A stretch of DNA of 7,887 nucleotides from Candidatus Bathyarchaeota archaeon (GTDB lineage: Archaea > Thermoproteota > Bathyarchaeia > RBG-16-48-13 > GCA-020355125), in the NCBI GenBank assembly GCA_030617005.1, contig JAUWWH010000029.1, forward strand, positions 1 through 7,887. Reading direction: 5' to 3'. Below, piece by piece: positions 1 through 5,375 of the stretch. The notes beneath the pieces are model-generated. The model worked only from the letters and a program-made list of their open reading frames with translations, had not been told where the DNA came from and made no database searches. A program made the position numbers and the translations under genes. Each line of letters starts with the position of its first letter. The first letter of the stretch is position 1.

Positions 1-2
1 AA

Positions 3-420
3 AAATTTGAGTTCATTGGATTAGTTAAGAAAGTAAATAAGGACACCTCTCAATTGAGAATCTACCCTACGTATCACAAAGAATTAAAGAGTATAAAAGA
101 CTTCTCTGACATCATTCGTCTATATTGGTTTCATGAGAGAGATACAAAAGAGCATCGAAAAACTTGCATCGTAACACCAAAAAGGCAGCGAAGTGCGTCT
201 AAATTGGGAGTCTTCGCTTGCAGAAGCCCCAACAGACCGGATTCCATCGGCCTTTCTGTGGTGAAACTTCATGCTGTAGAAGGGTTAATTAATAAGAGTT
301 CAGAAAGTAGATGCTTACGAAGGCACATCAATAATAGACATTAAACTCTATATCCCCCAAGCAGATTGTATATCTGGAGTGAAAGTCCTAAAATGGACAC
401 GTCATGGTCCAAATACATGA
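3..420 (+). pseudogene. trmO: TrmO-like tRNA (t6A37) N6-methyltransferase, 5'-partial and frameshifted
   Basis: TrmO (TsaA/UPF0066 family) uses SAM to methylate N6-threonylcarbamoyl-adenosine 37 of tRNAs reading ACY codons. The frame is open from the window edge and begins KFEFIGLVKKV, the usual N-terminal strand, so only a few residues are missing. IIRLYWFHE follows, then the signature RSPNRPDSIGLSVVKL encoded from 222. After VEG (276-284) the frame runs into an unrelated tail and a TAA at 342. The true continuation lies one base over from 289: LIRVQKVDAYEGT, then IIDIKLYIP, ending at TGA 418-420. Removing one A at 287/288 restores a continuous protein of about 139 residues, the normal archaeal length. 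The stop overlaps the next gene's ATG (ATGA). An in-frame TTG at 54 lies inside the conserved domain and is not the start. The family call is firm. Whether the frameshift is a real mutation or a sequencing error cannot be told here. Confidence 0.88.
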
Positions 421-671
421 GAGACGTGATAATATTAGGGAGCGTGAAAGGATTAAGTTTAGAAGAATATGTTGATAATCCCCTCTGGACAATATTAGTT
501 GAAACTGTTCATAAGATGATCATGTATCCCCACCACAAGGCATACGTCCAACGTGAAATATTGCTCGAACACCCAGATATCTCTTTTCAAGAGTTAGCTG
601 TAAACCTTGAAATATCAAGAGGGGAAGCACTAGTCATCCTTTACGAACTTAAGAAGGAAAAAGCTGAATAA
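417..671 (+). CDS. small helix-turn-helix protein overlapping the trmO stop
   Basis: This gene encodes 84 residues if started at the ATG at 417, which shares ATGA with the trmO stop, a layout typical of translational coupling. In-frame TTG 366 and ATG 393 would extend it into trmO codons and are less likely. There is no clear Shine-Dalgarno before 417, which fits re-initiation. Residues 1-40 contain MRDVIILGSVKGLSLEEYVDN and a predicted helix. The C-terminal half (EILLEHPDISFQELAVNLE, then ISRGEALVILYELKKEK) reads as a helix-turn-helix in which ISRGEALVILYEL would be the recognition helix. I do not recognise the family. It could be a DNA-binding regulator or a small RNA/tRNA-associated protein. 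If trmO is truly frameshifted, coupling to this gene would be lost because ribosomes in the shifted frame stop at 344. Confidence 0.6.
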   Translation: MRDVIILGSVKGLSLEEYVDNPLWTILVETVHKMIMYPHHKAYVQREILLEHPDISFQELAVNLEISRGEALVILYELKKEKAE

Positions 672-742
672 ACATCAATGAAGATGAAATGTCACGTTAA
701 AGTAAAATAGAAAGTATATAATAGATTATTAGAATAATAGAA

Positions 743-1090
743 TTATTGGTCCCCTTCCTGTTTTTCTCGAGATTTTATCTTTTTTACAATCTCACTATAA
801 AATCGCATATTTGAAACATCAACTATAGGAATCTTTGCCCGTCTCTCCACCTCATAGTACTTCATATACTTAGAAAACTTGATGTAGCAAATCTGACTAA
901 TTGGAAAGAAGCCTTTTTCAACCTCGTAATCTAAAGCTTTTTCATAGACTTCTAAACAGAAGAGGTAACCATCCGCCCAGAATAGCTTATCCATTCCAAA
1001 CGATAGGACACACCAGAGGAGTCTATTAAGGGGTCTTTCATCTAAACCAAGAATACGAACCTCTCTTGTCGGAGTTATACTCACTTTCAT
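743..1090 (-). CDS. hypothetical protein, 115 aa
   Basis: The ATG start at 1088-1090 is supported by GATGAGGT at 1100-1107, a good Shine-Dalgarno site 9 nt upstream. The protein has a beta-rich start (MKVSITPTREVRILGLDERP), an aromatic-rich middle (LLWCVLSFGMDKLFWADGYLF, with three Trp or Phe clusters), a stretch FPISQICYIKFSKYMKYYEVERR that looks like strand then helix, and a charged helical C-terminus rich in Lys and Arg. There is no signal peptide and no convincing membrane helix. I recognise no family or catalytic motif. It lies 62 nt downstream of the winged-helix gene on the same strand and is probably co-transcribed with it, so it may be its effector or partner. It converges with the small HTH gene at 417-671 across a 71-nt gap. 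Confidence 0.65.
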   Translation of the reverse strand: MKVSITPTREVRILGLDERPLNRLLWCVLSFGMDKLFWADGYLFCLEVYEKALDYEVEKGFFPISQICYIKFSKYMKYYEVERRAKIPIVDVSNMRFYSEIVKKIKSREKQEGDQ

Positions 1091-1099
1091 GACCCAAAT

Positions 1100-1107
1100 A
1101 CCTCATC
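1100..1107 (-). promoter_or_regulatory. Shine-Dalgarno site of the 115-aa protein gene
   Basis: GATGAGGT on the minus strand lies 9 nt before the ATG at 1090. It shows that the second gene of this pair can be translated on its own and it fixes the start codon. Confidence 0.6.
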
Positions 1108-1152
1108 AACAGATTCAAATAGGTTTATCAACTATAGCAGTAACCTCATTGA

Positions 1153-1950
1153 TTATTTAACTTCATTGGCTATCCACGGATGTCTTTTCAATTCTTTGAG
1201 TGTATTAAGTACTTTCTCCAACCTTGCTAAATCTTTGGTGTTTGGTCTGTCTTCAATGTAGGGCTTACGTCTAATGGGTCCCTCATATCCTAAATATACA
1301 TGATGTATCGTTTCCTTAGGCGGGTTGCTCAGCTCATCTATGGACTCATTCAACATCTTTCTTATCTGCCTTTTCATCGATTTATAGTCCAAAGAAGAAG
1401 TAGCCGCTGGATGGAGCTGGCGCATAAGAATATACACTAGGAAGATAATACTCAAATCTTGAAGATATTGAGTTATAAACTGCTCATCCTGTTCGATAGT
1501 CTCTGCCATTATTTTATTTTCAAGTGGAAGTGTTACGTTTTCTATAACCTCAAGAAGATTGATGAATGGCCTGATATCTTGAGCTTTTCTTCCGGGGAGA
1601 AATCTCTGAAGAAGCCTTGGAACAAGTACGTCTTCAGCCCATTTTTTATCTATTCTTCTGTCAGAGTCAGTTATGTAACGTAGTAGCATAATTCGAATAT
1701 CATCCTCTCGATAATAATCTCCTTCTTCAACGTAACGTACACCCCAATCGGTAATTCGATAACGATAAAGATTCCCCCTCATCTTCGTCCTCGATAGGAG
1801 CCGCATCTTCCAACACTTATGGACAGCTGAATATATAGCGTTTCGAGTGATTGGATAAGGAGAATACTGATCACGGAGGATGTGTCGACTTTGAAACGCC
1901 CCTCTTCCAAAATGTCGGTATATCCATGTAATTAATGTTTTAACGCGCAT
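1153..1950 (-). CDS. winged-helix DNA-binding protein with uncharacterised C-terminal domain, 265 aa
   Basis: Residues about 1-75 look like a winged helix. RNAIYSAVHKCWKMRLLSRT fits the recognition helix and turn, and GNLYRYRITDWGVRYVEE fits the wing followed by the 'ITxxGxxY' stretch common in PadR- and MarR-like regulators. Residues 80-200 are mainly helical, with a hydrophobic segment LSIIFLVYILMRQLHP near 165-180 that is probably a core or dimerisation helix rather than a membrane span. The tail (200-265) is charged and proline-containing. I do not recognise the C-terminal domain. The start is ATG 1948-1950, with no strong Shine-Dalgarno. A TATA box (1981-1990) about 35 bp upstream predicts a leader of about 10 nt. 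A 28-bp palindrome just beyond the TATA box is a plausible binding site for this protein, but that is inference. It heads a two-gene unit with the 115-aa protein. Confidence 0.7.
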   Translation of the reverse strand: MRVKTLITWIYRHFGRGAFQSRHILRDQYSPYPITRNAIYSAVHKCWKMRLLSRTKMRGNLYRYRITDWGVRYVEEGDYYREDDIRIMLLRYITDSDRRIDKKWAEDVLVPRLLQRFLPGRKAQDIRPFINLLEVIENVTLPLENKIMAETIEQDEQFITQYLQDLSIIFLVYILMRQLHPAATSSLDYKSMKRQIRKMLNESIDELSNPPKETIHHVYLGYEGPIRRKPYIEDRPNTKDLARLEKVLNTLKELKRHPWIANEVK

Positions 1951-1980
1951 ACCATTTCTACTCTATTTTTCTCTACTGCA

Positions 1981-1990
1981 AAATTTATAT
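1981..1990 (-). promoter_or_regulatory. TATA-like box of the winged-helix gene
   Basis: The minus strand reads ATATAAATTT, centred about 35 bp before the ATG at 1950. With the archaeal spacing of roughly 25 bp from TATA to transcription start, the transcript would begin near 1960. The spacing fits archaeal box A; no experimental support is implied. Confidence 0.45.
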
Positions 1991-2006
1991 CAACGAAAAA
2001 AAAAAA

Positions 2007-2034
2007 TAGCATTTTACATATATGTAAGATGCTA
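2007..2034. repeat. 28-bp near-perfect palindrome flanked by an 11-bp A/T run
   Basis: The arms TAGCATTTTACATA and TATGTAAGATGCTA match at 13 of 14 positions with no spacer. The only mismatch (T against G) becomes a G-U wobble in plus-strand RNA. Eleven A's directly precede it at 1996-2006, so minus-strand RNA would be a hairpin followed by U11, the form of an intrinsic terminator. It also sits immediately upstream of the TATA box of the winged-helix gene, where an operator would sit. Both readings are open. Confidence 0.7.
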
Positions 2035-2312
2035 TATTAAAATTGTTTTAGGTAGATTTCACAGCGTATATTTTTCAAATGCTAATACAAAAGATAAGCA
2101 AAAGACAACATAGGATACTTAAATTGCGATATACCTGAAAGTTGAATTATTCGCGTAATTATTTAAGAGTAAAAAATGCCTAATCTTGGGAAAAACATGT
2201 TATAAAAAGATCTGTTAGATTCATCTGAAGATTGTTTGAATGTAGATTATTTCTTTAAAAAAAAGAGAATTGCTAGCTAGTGCGAGAAAAAGTTGAAGGT
2301 TAGTATGTTTCT
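2035..2312. other. intergenic stretch with no recognised gene
   Basis: About 280 bp of AT-rich DNA lies between the palindrome and the end of the 102-aa gene. I see no open frame with coding character, no tRNA fold and no convincing C/D-box pair. A short purine/pyrimidine inverted stretch (TTCTTTAAAAAAAAGAGA near 2251-2268) is the only local structure. Confidence 0.5.
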
Positions 2313-2621
2313 TTACTTAACCTGCTCTCTTAGATTTGACAATACGATCTCTTTAGTTTTCTCCCATGAAATAATCTCACGTATGTTTGTAATAATCCCA
2401 GGCCAAAAACGAGTACCTAATTTTAAGGCTTCTTCTGTTGAAGGTAACTCCGCTATGATATAGCCTTCTCCTGGATTGAATGTTCCAAGTTCTTTGAAGA
2501 TACCTGCTTTTTTCAGTTCATCCGCTGCCGCAAAGTTTGCTTCGCTCTGTTTAAGAGCAACCTTCGGATCTACTGGTTGAATCGCAGAGTTTATCTTGTA
2601 TAAAATCAAATACCTTGACAT
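2313..2621 (-). CDS. small ferredoxin-fold (dimeric alpha/beta-barrel, YCII/muconolactone-isomerase-like) protein
   Basis: The 102-residue protein has the order strand (MSRYLILYKIN), helix (PKVALKQSEANFAAADELKKAG), strand (FKELGTFN), strand after a glycine turn (GEGYIIAELPS), helix (TEEALKLGTRFW) and strand (IREIISWEKT). This is the beta-alpha-beta-beta-alpha-beta layout of dimeric alpha/beta-barrel proteins. Members include YCII-like and muconolactone-isomerase-like enzymes, and many small homologues have no known substrate. I see no residue set that identifies a reaction. The start is ATG 2619-2621, with a near-ideal Shine-Dalgarno GAGGTGA 9 nt upstream. It is divergent from the CBS gene, and a large inverted repeat (2682-2718) lies in its promoter region. 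The gene is cytoplasmic with no signal peptide. The fold assignment is moderately sure; the function is unknown. Confidence 0.75.
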   Translation of the reverse strand: MSRYLILYKINSAIQPVDPKVALKQSEANFAAADELKKAGIFKELGTFNPGEGYIIAELPSTEEALKLGTRFWPGIITNIREIISWEKTKEIVLSNLREQVK

Positions 2622-2630
2622 TATGCTATT

Positions 2631-2637
2631 TCACCTC
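2631..2637 (-). promoter_or_regulatory. strong Shine-Dalgarno site (GAGGTGA)
   Basis: GAGGTGA on the minus strand is fully complementary to the usual archaeal 16S rRNA 3' end. It lies 9 nt before the ATG at 2621. It is the best ribosome site in the window and contrasts with the apparently leaderless genes at 4268 and 4432. Confidence 0.75.
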
Positions 2638-2681
2638 TTTATTCAATAATGATATTAGGTTTGCGCATATCTCATAAGTAT

Positions 2682-2718
2682 CTATGGTTATTTTACTATA
2701 GTACTAAATAACACATAG
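2682..2718. repeat. bulged inverted repeat upstream of the 102-aa gene
   Basis: Three nested arm pairs share one centre: CTATG/CATAG, GTTATTT/AAATAAC and TACTA/TAGTA. The last pair forms the perfect palindrome TACTATAGTA at 2694-2703. Only a one-base bulge (A 2713) and a two-base bulge (CT 2704-2705) interrupt 17 base pairs. It lies 61-97 bp upstream of the minus-strand start at 2621, where a promoter or operator is expected, so it could be a repressor site or an RNA hairpin. Confidence 0.6.
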
Positions 2719-2876
2719 TGAGAGTCAATGAGTGTGAGAGCAAGGTATCTTAAACAAGTAATTTTAAAATTATTTGGAAATTAATCCTTTTCAAGTTTAT
2801 GTCAAACTCTGGTTTATTCTTCCTTTTTTAATTGAAAAAACATATGGTAATGCTTAATTATGTGCATGAATTATTC

Positions 2877-2886
2877 TTTTATTATA
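2877..2886 (+). promoter_or_regulatory. candidate TATA box of the CBS-domain gene
   Basis: TTTTATTATA would place transcription start near 2908, leaving a leader of about 25 nt that contains the weak Shine-Dalgarno GAGTGA (2921-2926), 6 nt before the ATG at 2933. A second candidate, TATATTG at 2901-2907, would instead give an almost leaderless transcript. Confidence 0.35.
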
Positions 2887-2932
2887 GTTCTGTTAAGCAC
2901 TATATTGATTTGTAAATTGAGAGTGAATAATA

Positions 2933-3370
2933 ATGTCTTATCAAGTGAAAGATTACATGACAAAAGAAGTTAACACTATCGATTGTGACGCAAAAGTTAC
3001 GGAAGCGGCGATGGCTATGGCTGCTGATGAGAAGAAAGAAGGTTATGTAATCTGCCTGATAAAGGGGAAGCCTGCGGGAATCGTCGCAAATATAGATATT
3101 GTAAACAAGGTTGTTGCAAAAAAGCTTGATCCATCGAAGACACTTGTTGCAGAGATTATGTCCAAACCTTTGGTAACTGTTGATCCTGACGATGACTTAT
3201 TAAAGGCTTCGAGTTTGATGAGAGAACACAATGTGGGTAGGTTGGGTGTGGTTAGAGACGGTGTTATATATGGAATTATAACAGCAAATATTATTGCTCA
3301 AAGATGTGGGGAATATGTGGACAGATCAGTTAGAGATATCATTCGATGGAGTGCTCCTCTAGGAGTCTAA
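2933..3370 (+). CDS. protein of two tandem CBS domains, 145 aa
   Basis: The first CBS domain (about residues 5-65) opens with VKDYMTKEVNTIDCDAKVTEAA and continues through GYVICLIKGKPAGIVANIDIV. The second (about 72-130) opens with VAEIMSKPLVTVDPDDDLLKA and continues through VGRLGVVRDGVIYGIITANII. Such Bateman modules usually bind adenine nucleotides (AMP, ATP or SAM) and act as energy or ligand sensors. Stand-alone versions of 130-150 aa are common in archaea, and the partner is usually unknown. There is no catalytic domain, signal peptide or membrane segment. The start is ATG 2933, with GAGTGA 6 nt upstream. The gene is divergent from the small barrel-fold protein, and nothing nearby identifies a target. 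A hairpin 70 bp beyond the stop may end the transcript. The domain call is firm. Confidence 0.93.
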   Translation: MSYQVKDYMTKEVNTIDCDAKVTEAAMAMAADEKKEGYVICLIKGKPAGIVANIDIVNKVVAKKLDPSKTLVAEIMSKPLVTVDPDDDLLKASSLMREHNVGRLGVVRDGVIYGIITANIIAQRCGEYVDRSVRDIIRWSAPLGV

Positions 3371-3439
3371 TCAAACATAATCCATTACCAAAAGCATAAA
3401 CAAACTGTAAACAAGATAGTGCATATCTCCTAGTTTTAA

Positions 3440-3459
3440 CTATCAATTTAATTTGATAG
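3440..3459 (+). terminator. hairpin downstream of the CBS gene, possible terminator
   Basis: CTATCAA (3440-3446) and TTGATAG (3453-3459) are perfect 7-bp arms around a 6-base AT loop, 70 bp past the CBS stop. No long T run follows directly, so termination is only a possibility. The hairpin also abuts the inverted-repeat region that follows. Confidence 0.3.
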
Positions 3460-3657
3460 ATTGGTCAATTTGCTCAATTGCTAAAACATCAATTGGTGGA
3501 AATGGCAAGTAAATGGTGAAAATTGGTGCGTTGGTAAACCCCAGAAACGATGCTAATCGATGCAAATTCAACCCAACTATATCAATACAAACTGACTAAT
3601 TTGATTAATGTCCACCAATTTTTAATCAATTTTCGTCAATTAATTAATCAAAAAATT
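3453..3657. repeat. long imperfect inverted repeat, MITE-like or structured RNA
   Basis: A perfect 10-bp inverted repeat AATTGGTGGA (3491-3500) / TCCACCAATT (3611-3620) is embedded in a longer imperfect pairing. The left arm (about 3453-3500) reads TTTGAT..ATT..AATTG..AAAA..ATTGGTGGA and the reverse complement of the right arm (about 3611-3657) gives the same order of blocks. The 110 bp between the arms has no open frame but contains CGATGC twice (near 3549 and 3560) and several TTGGT copies. The outline fits a small non-autonomous element or a structured RNA. No target-site duplication is evident, and low-complexity AT sequence inflates the match. Confidence 0.4.
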
Positions 3658-3824
3658 GGGGTAAAAAACTAGTATTATAATGAATCCTCTGTGGAGTGGA
3701 GACATCACCTGTTAATCCCCCGCAAACCCCTCTCTTTTTTCAATTGATCAACAAATTATTTAAAAAACTTAACATTCCAATGCATATTTATTTGTTCCAT
3801 CTATTATGCAATTCCTAACTCGTT

Positions 3825-4268
3825 TTAGTTTGTGTTTTTGATTAACCAAAGAGTAAGGATTATAGGGGTTATAGTAACTCCGAGATTGAGGATTAATCCA
3901 AGATTTGGATTTTGTATTACTCTTCCTATATGATAGAAATCGTTTTTTGAAGCCAAAGGAGATAATATTATCCATGTAAATGGCAATATCTTCCATTTTG
4001 ATTCTTTTTTGTAAAGATATATAAAAAGTAAAGAAAAGGGAAAAAATGTGAGTGAGAAACCTGCCAAATAAAAGAGAACAAGTGAGTGAATTGAAGAAAA
4101 TGTCCACTCATTTACTACTATATATGCGTTTAGTAATCCGTTTTCCCAGTTGGGAAAGGGATGGAACCCCAAGATTTCAGCATTATCAATAGAGGCAGTG
4201 AGCCAATGACCGAATTCATGGATCGGATAATATAAAATGGTTATTATTATGATCCCTATTGTAACCAA
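3825..4268 (-). CDS. compact M50-like (site-2-protease family) membrane metallopeptidase, 147 aa
   Basis: The first membrane helix (residues 2-22) carries the zinc motif HEFGH (His17, Glu18, His21). Two or three further hydrophobic segments follow (about 60-86, 93-107 and 123-142). KND at 108-110 between them offers an Asp in the position of the third zinc ligand of M50-type proteases. Proteins of this kind cleave substrates within the membrane, often to release regulators. At 147 aa it is far shorter than classical M50 enzymes and has no PDZ domain, so it is a minimal version with unknown substrate. No ATG or GTG lies upstream of the zinc motif; a TAA is in frame upstream, so the start must be TTG 4266-4268. 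There is no Shine-Dalgarno, but a TATA-like box 25 bp upstream suggests a leaderless transcript. It is divergent from the DUF402 gene. Confidence 0.72.
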   Translation of the reverse strand: MVTIGIIIITILYYPIHEFGHWLTASIDNAEILGFHPFPNWENGLLNAYIVVNEWTFSSIHSLVLFYLAGFSLTFFPFSLLFIYLYKKESKWKILPFTWIILSPLASKNDFYHIGRVIQNPNLGLILNLGVTITPIILTLWLIKNTN

Positions 4269-4288
4269 TAAAGTTCGTTTAAGGAGTT

Positions 4289-4298
4289 AGTATTAAAG
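4289..4298 (-). promoter_or_regulatory. TATA-like box of the metallopeptidase gene
   Basis: The minus strand reads CTTTAATACT, centred 25 bp before the TTG at 4268. Transcription would start at or next to the start codon. This supports the unusual TTG start, as no other start is available. Confidence 0.4.
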
Positions 4299-4402
4299 AC
4301 CATTTGAGAACCATCAATATTAAACGTATTTATTTCTATATGTTCTTTATTGCGCATACACAGGGGTTATCTCTAGCTTGTTTGGATCTGTTGGAATATT
4401 AT

Positions 4403-4414
4403 TTTAAATATATT
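4403..4414 (+). promoter_or_regulatory. TATA box of the DUF402 gene
   Basis: TTTAAATATATT is centred about 24 bp before the ATG at 4432. With no Shine-Dalgarno in the gap, this predicts a leaderless transcript, a common archaeal arrangement. Confidence 0.55.
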
Positions 4415-4431
4415 CAGTTTAAAAATTAATT

Positions 4432-4998
4432 ATGGAGGCACCTAAAATTCAAAAAGTGACTATTTATTATCGGAGATTACCTAATAACGTTGCACAGATT
4501 CCGACAATTCTTCTATATGATAGTGAAGAAGTTATTATCTCTCTTAATTTATTAAGTCCATCAAAACCATTAATCATAAATGATGTCGCTCTTCTCGACA
4601 AAGATTACATAGGAGTATGGTTTGTATCCACACAAGAATGGCATGACTTGGGTGCCATTTATGACCTTGAGAAGAATTTTAAGGGGTACTACTGCGACAT
4701 TTGTACCCCAATGAAACGTGTATCAGATGGTTTTGAATGTACTGATTTTTTTCTTGACTTGTGGATTTATCCAAATGGACAATATCTCATTCTTGACCAA
4801 GAAGAGTATCACCAAGCTGTTAAGAAAAAATGGATAACCGTAAATCAACAAGAAAAAGTAGAAGCAGAACTTCAATGCCTTATAGACATGGTTAAATCTA
4901 AAAGGTTTCCTTCATCAAAAATTAAAAATCAACTTGAACTTCCTCAAAACATCAATGAAATTGTACATGCTCTTAAACAATTCAAGAATAAAGCTTAG
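4432..4998 (+). CDS. DUF402-domain protein (nucleoside-diphosphatase / FAU-1-like family), 188 aa
   Basis: The central part carries the DUF402 signatures in order: VWFVS (62-66), YYCDICTP (86-93), DFFLDLWIYPNG (105-116) and LDQEEYHQAV (121-130). In this family the conserved Tyr and acidic residues bind a divalent metal and the phosphates. Characterised members are nucleoside di/triphosphatases (Staphylococcus Ntdp), FomD of fosfomycin synthesis and the RNA-binding domain of FAU-1/RNase E-G-like proteins. The metal-site acids (Asp89, Asp105, Asp109, Asp122, Glu124 and Glu125) are present here, so it may be active. Residues 155-188 add a Lys-rich helical tail. The N-terminal 50 residues hold beta-strands but no clear S1 domain, so it is not a full FAU-1. 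The start is ATG 4432, apparently leaderless. The exact substrate cannot be read from the sequence. Confidence 0.8.
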   Translation: MEAPKIQKVTIYYRRLPNNVAQIPTILLYDSEEVIISLNLLSPSKPLIINDVALLDKDYIGVWFVSTQEWHDLGAIYDLEKNFKGYYCDICTPMKRVSDGFECTDFFLDLWIYPNGQYLILDQEEYHQAVKKKWITVNQQEKVEAELQCLIDMVKSKRFPSSKIKNQLELPQNINEIVHALKQFKNKA

Positions 4999-5096
4999 AC
5001 TTGTAATGACTTCAGTAATATCTACTTCCTGTATCCAACGGTAAGAGTTATTTTATCCAGTAGTAGCCTATTGATTTCAAAGTCATGCAGTTTATT

Positions 5097-5375
5097 CTAA
5101 GGTTCTGTAGTGTAACTCATCGTCCTATATAACTTGAATACTTCAGAAGGGTCTCCGTCTAAGTTAAAACGTTGGAACCAATATTCAGGTAAATACCATC
5201 TAATATCGTTGGTACCTATACGATCATACTCCTTCAGCACATCCTCTTTTGCTATTTTAAATGGTAGACTCGTGTCCTTAGAGTATAACTGAGGAATTAC
5301 CCTCTCCCAAACATGATTAAAATATGAATAATCAATGAGGGTTCCACCAACCTCAAAAGAGATAATTAGAGACAT
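5097..5375 (-). pseudogene. N-terminal stub of a HAD-superfamily hydrolase with lost nucleophile
   Basis: The start MSLIISFEVGGTLID matches HAD motif I of the 'FDVGGTLxD' type, but the nucleophilic Asp is Glu8 (codon GAG), a change that normally abolishes phosphoryl transfer. Residues 16-85 (YSYFNHVWERVIPQLY, KEYDRIGTNDIRWYLPEYWF) look like the helical cap that follows motif I in archaeal HADs. The frame stops at TAG 5097 after 92 residues, whereas HADs of this type usually have 200-240. Motifs II, III and IV are absent. Reading the next 100 bp downstream in all three frames shows no continuation beyond a doubtful SYRWIQEVDITEV near 5000-5050. The start is ATG 5375, with AT-rich promoter-like DNA upstream but no Shine-Dalgarno. 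It is best read as a decayed gene; a stable small protein with another role is less likely. Confidence 0.65.

Larger units (their letters stand above)
3371..3824. other. 454-bp noncoding region
   Basis: Besides the hairpin and the inverted repeats, this stretch has a GC-richer patch at about 3687-3735 that ends in a pyrimidine run and T6 (3735-3740), preceded by the TATA-like ATTATAATG. The patch could be a short RNA gene or simply the shared 3' region. The only open frame across it encodes 11 residues (ATG at 3680) and is not convincing. No tRNA, SRP RNA or RNase P signature was seen. Confidence 0.4.

Noticed and set aside
1459..1683. 74-aa plus-strand frame
   Set aside because: It lies wholly inside the winged-helix gene on the opposite strand, has no family features and no ribosome site; it is a shadow frame.
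2195..2240. possible C/D-box small RNA (CTGA near 2225)
   Set aside because: A D-box-like CTGA is present, but there is no matching C box at the right distance on either strand.
2759..2772. 14-bp perfect palindrome TAATTTTAAAATTA
   Set aside because: It is made only of A and T in an AT-rich gap, so it is not surprising by chance, and it aligns with no promoter position.
3043..3231. 62-aa minus-strand frame
   Set aside because: It is antisense to the CBS-domain gene, whose plus-strand reading is unambiguous.
3530..3600. possible tRNA-like sequence (GGTGCGTTGG ... AAATTCAACCC)
   Set aside because: The segment resembles D- and T-arm wording, but no acceptor stem or anticodon stem can be paired.
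3690..3720. minus-strand AGGTGATG as ribosome site and start of a small ORF
   Set aside because: The site overlaps the ATG with no spacing, and the frame encodes only about 20 residues without recognisable features.
3371..3824. CRISPR array
   Set aside because: The ATTGGT and CAATTG copies are short, irregularly spaced and low in complexity; there are no repeats and spacers of constant length.
3769..4107. 112-aa minus-strand frame overlapping the metallopeptidase
   Set aside because: Another frame of the same strand encodes the HEFGH membrane protein with proper hydrophobic segments; this frame has no motif.
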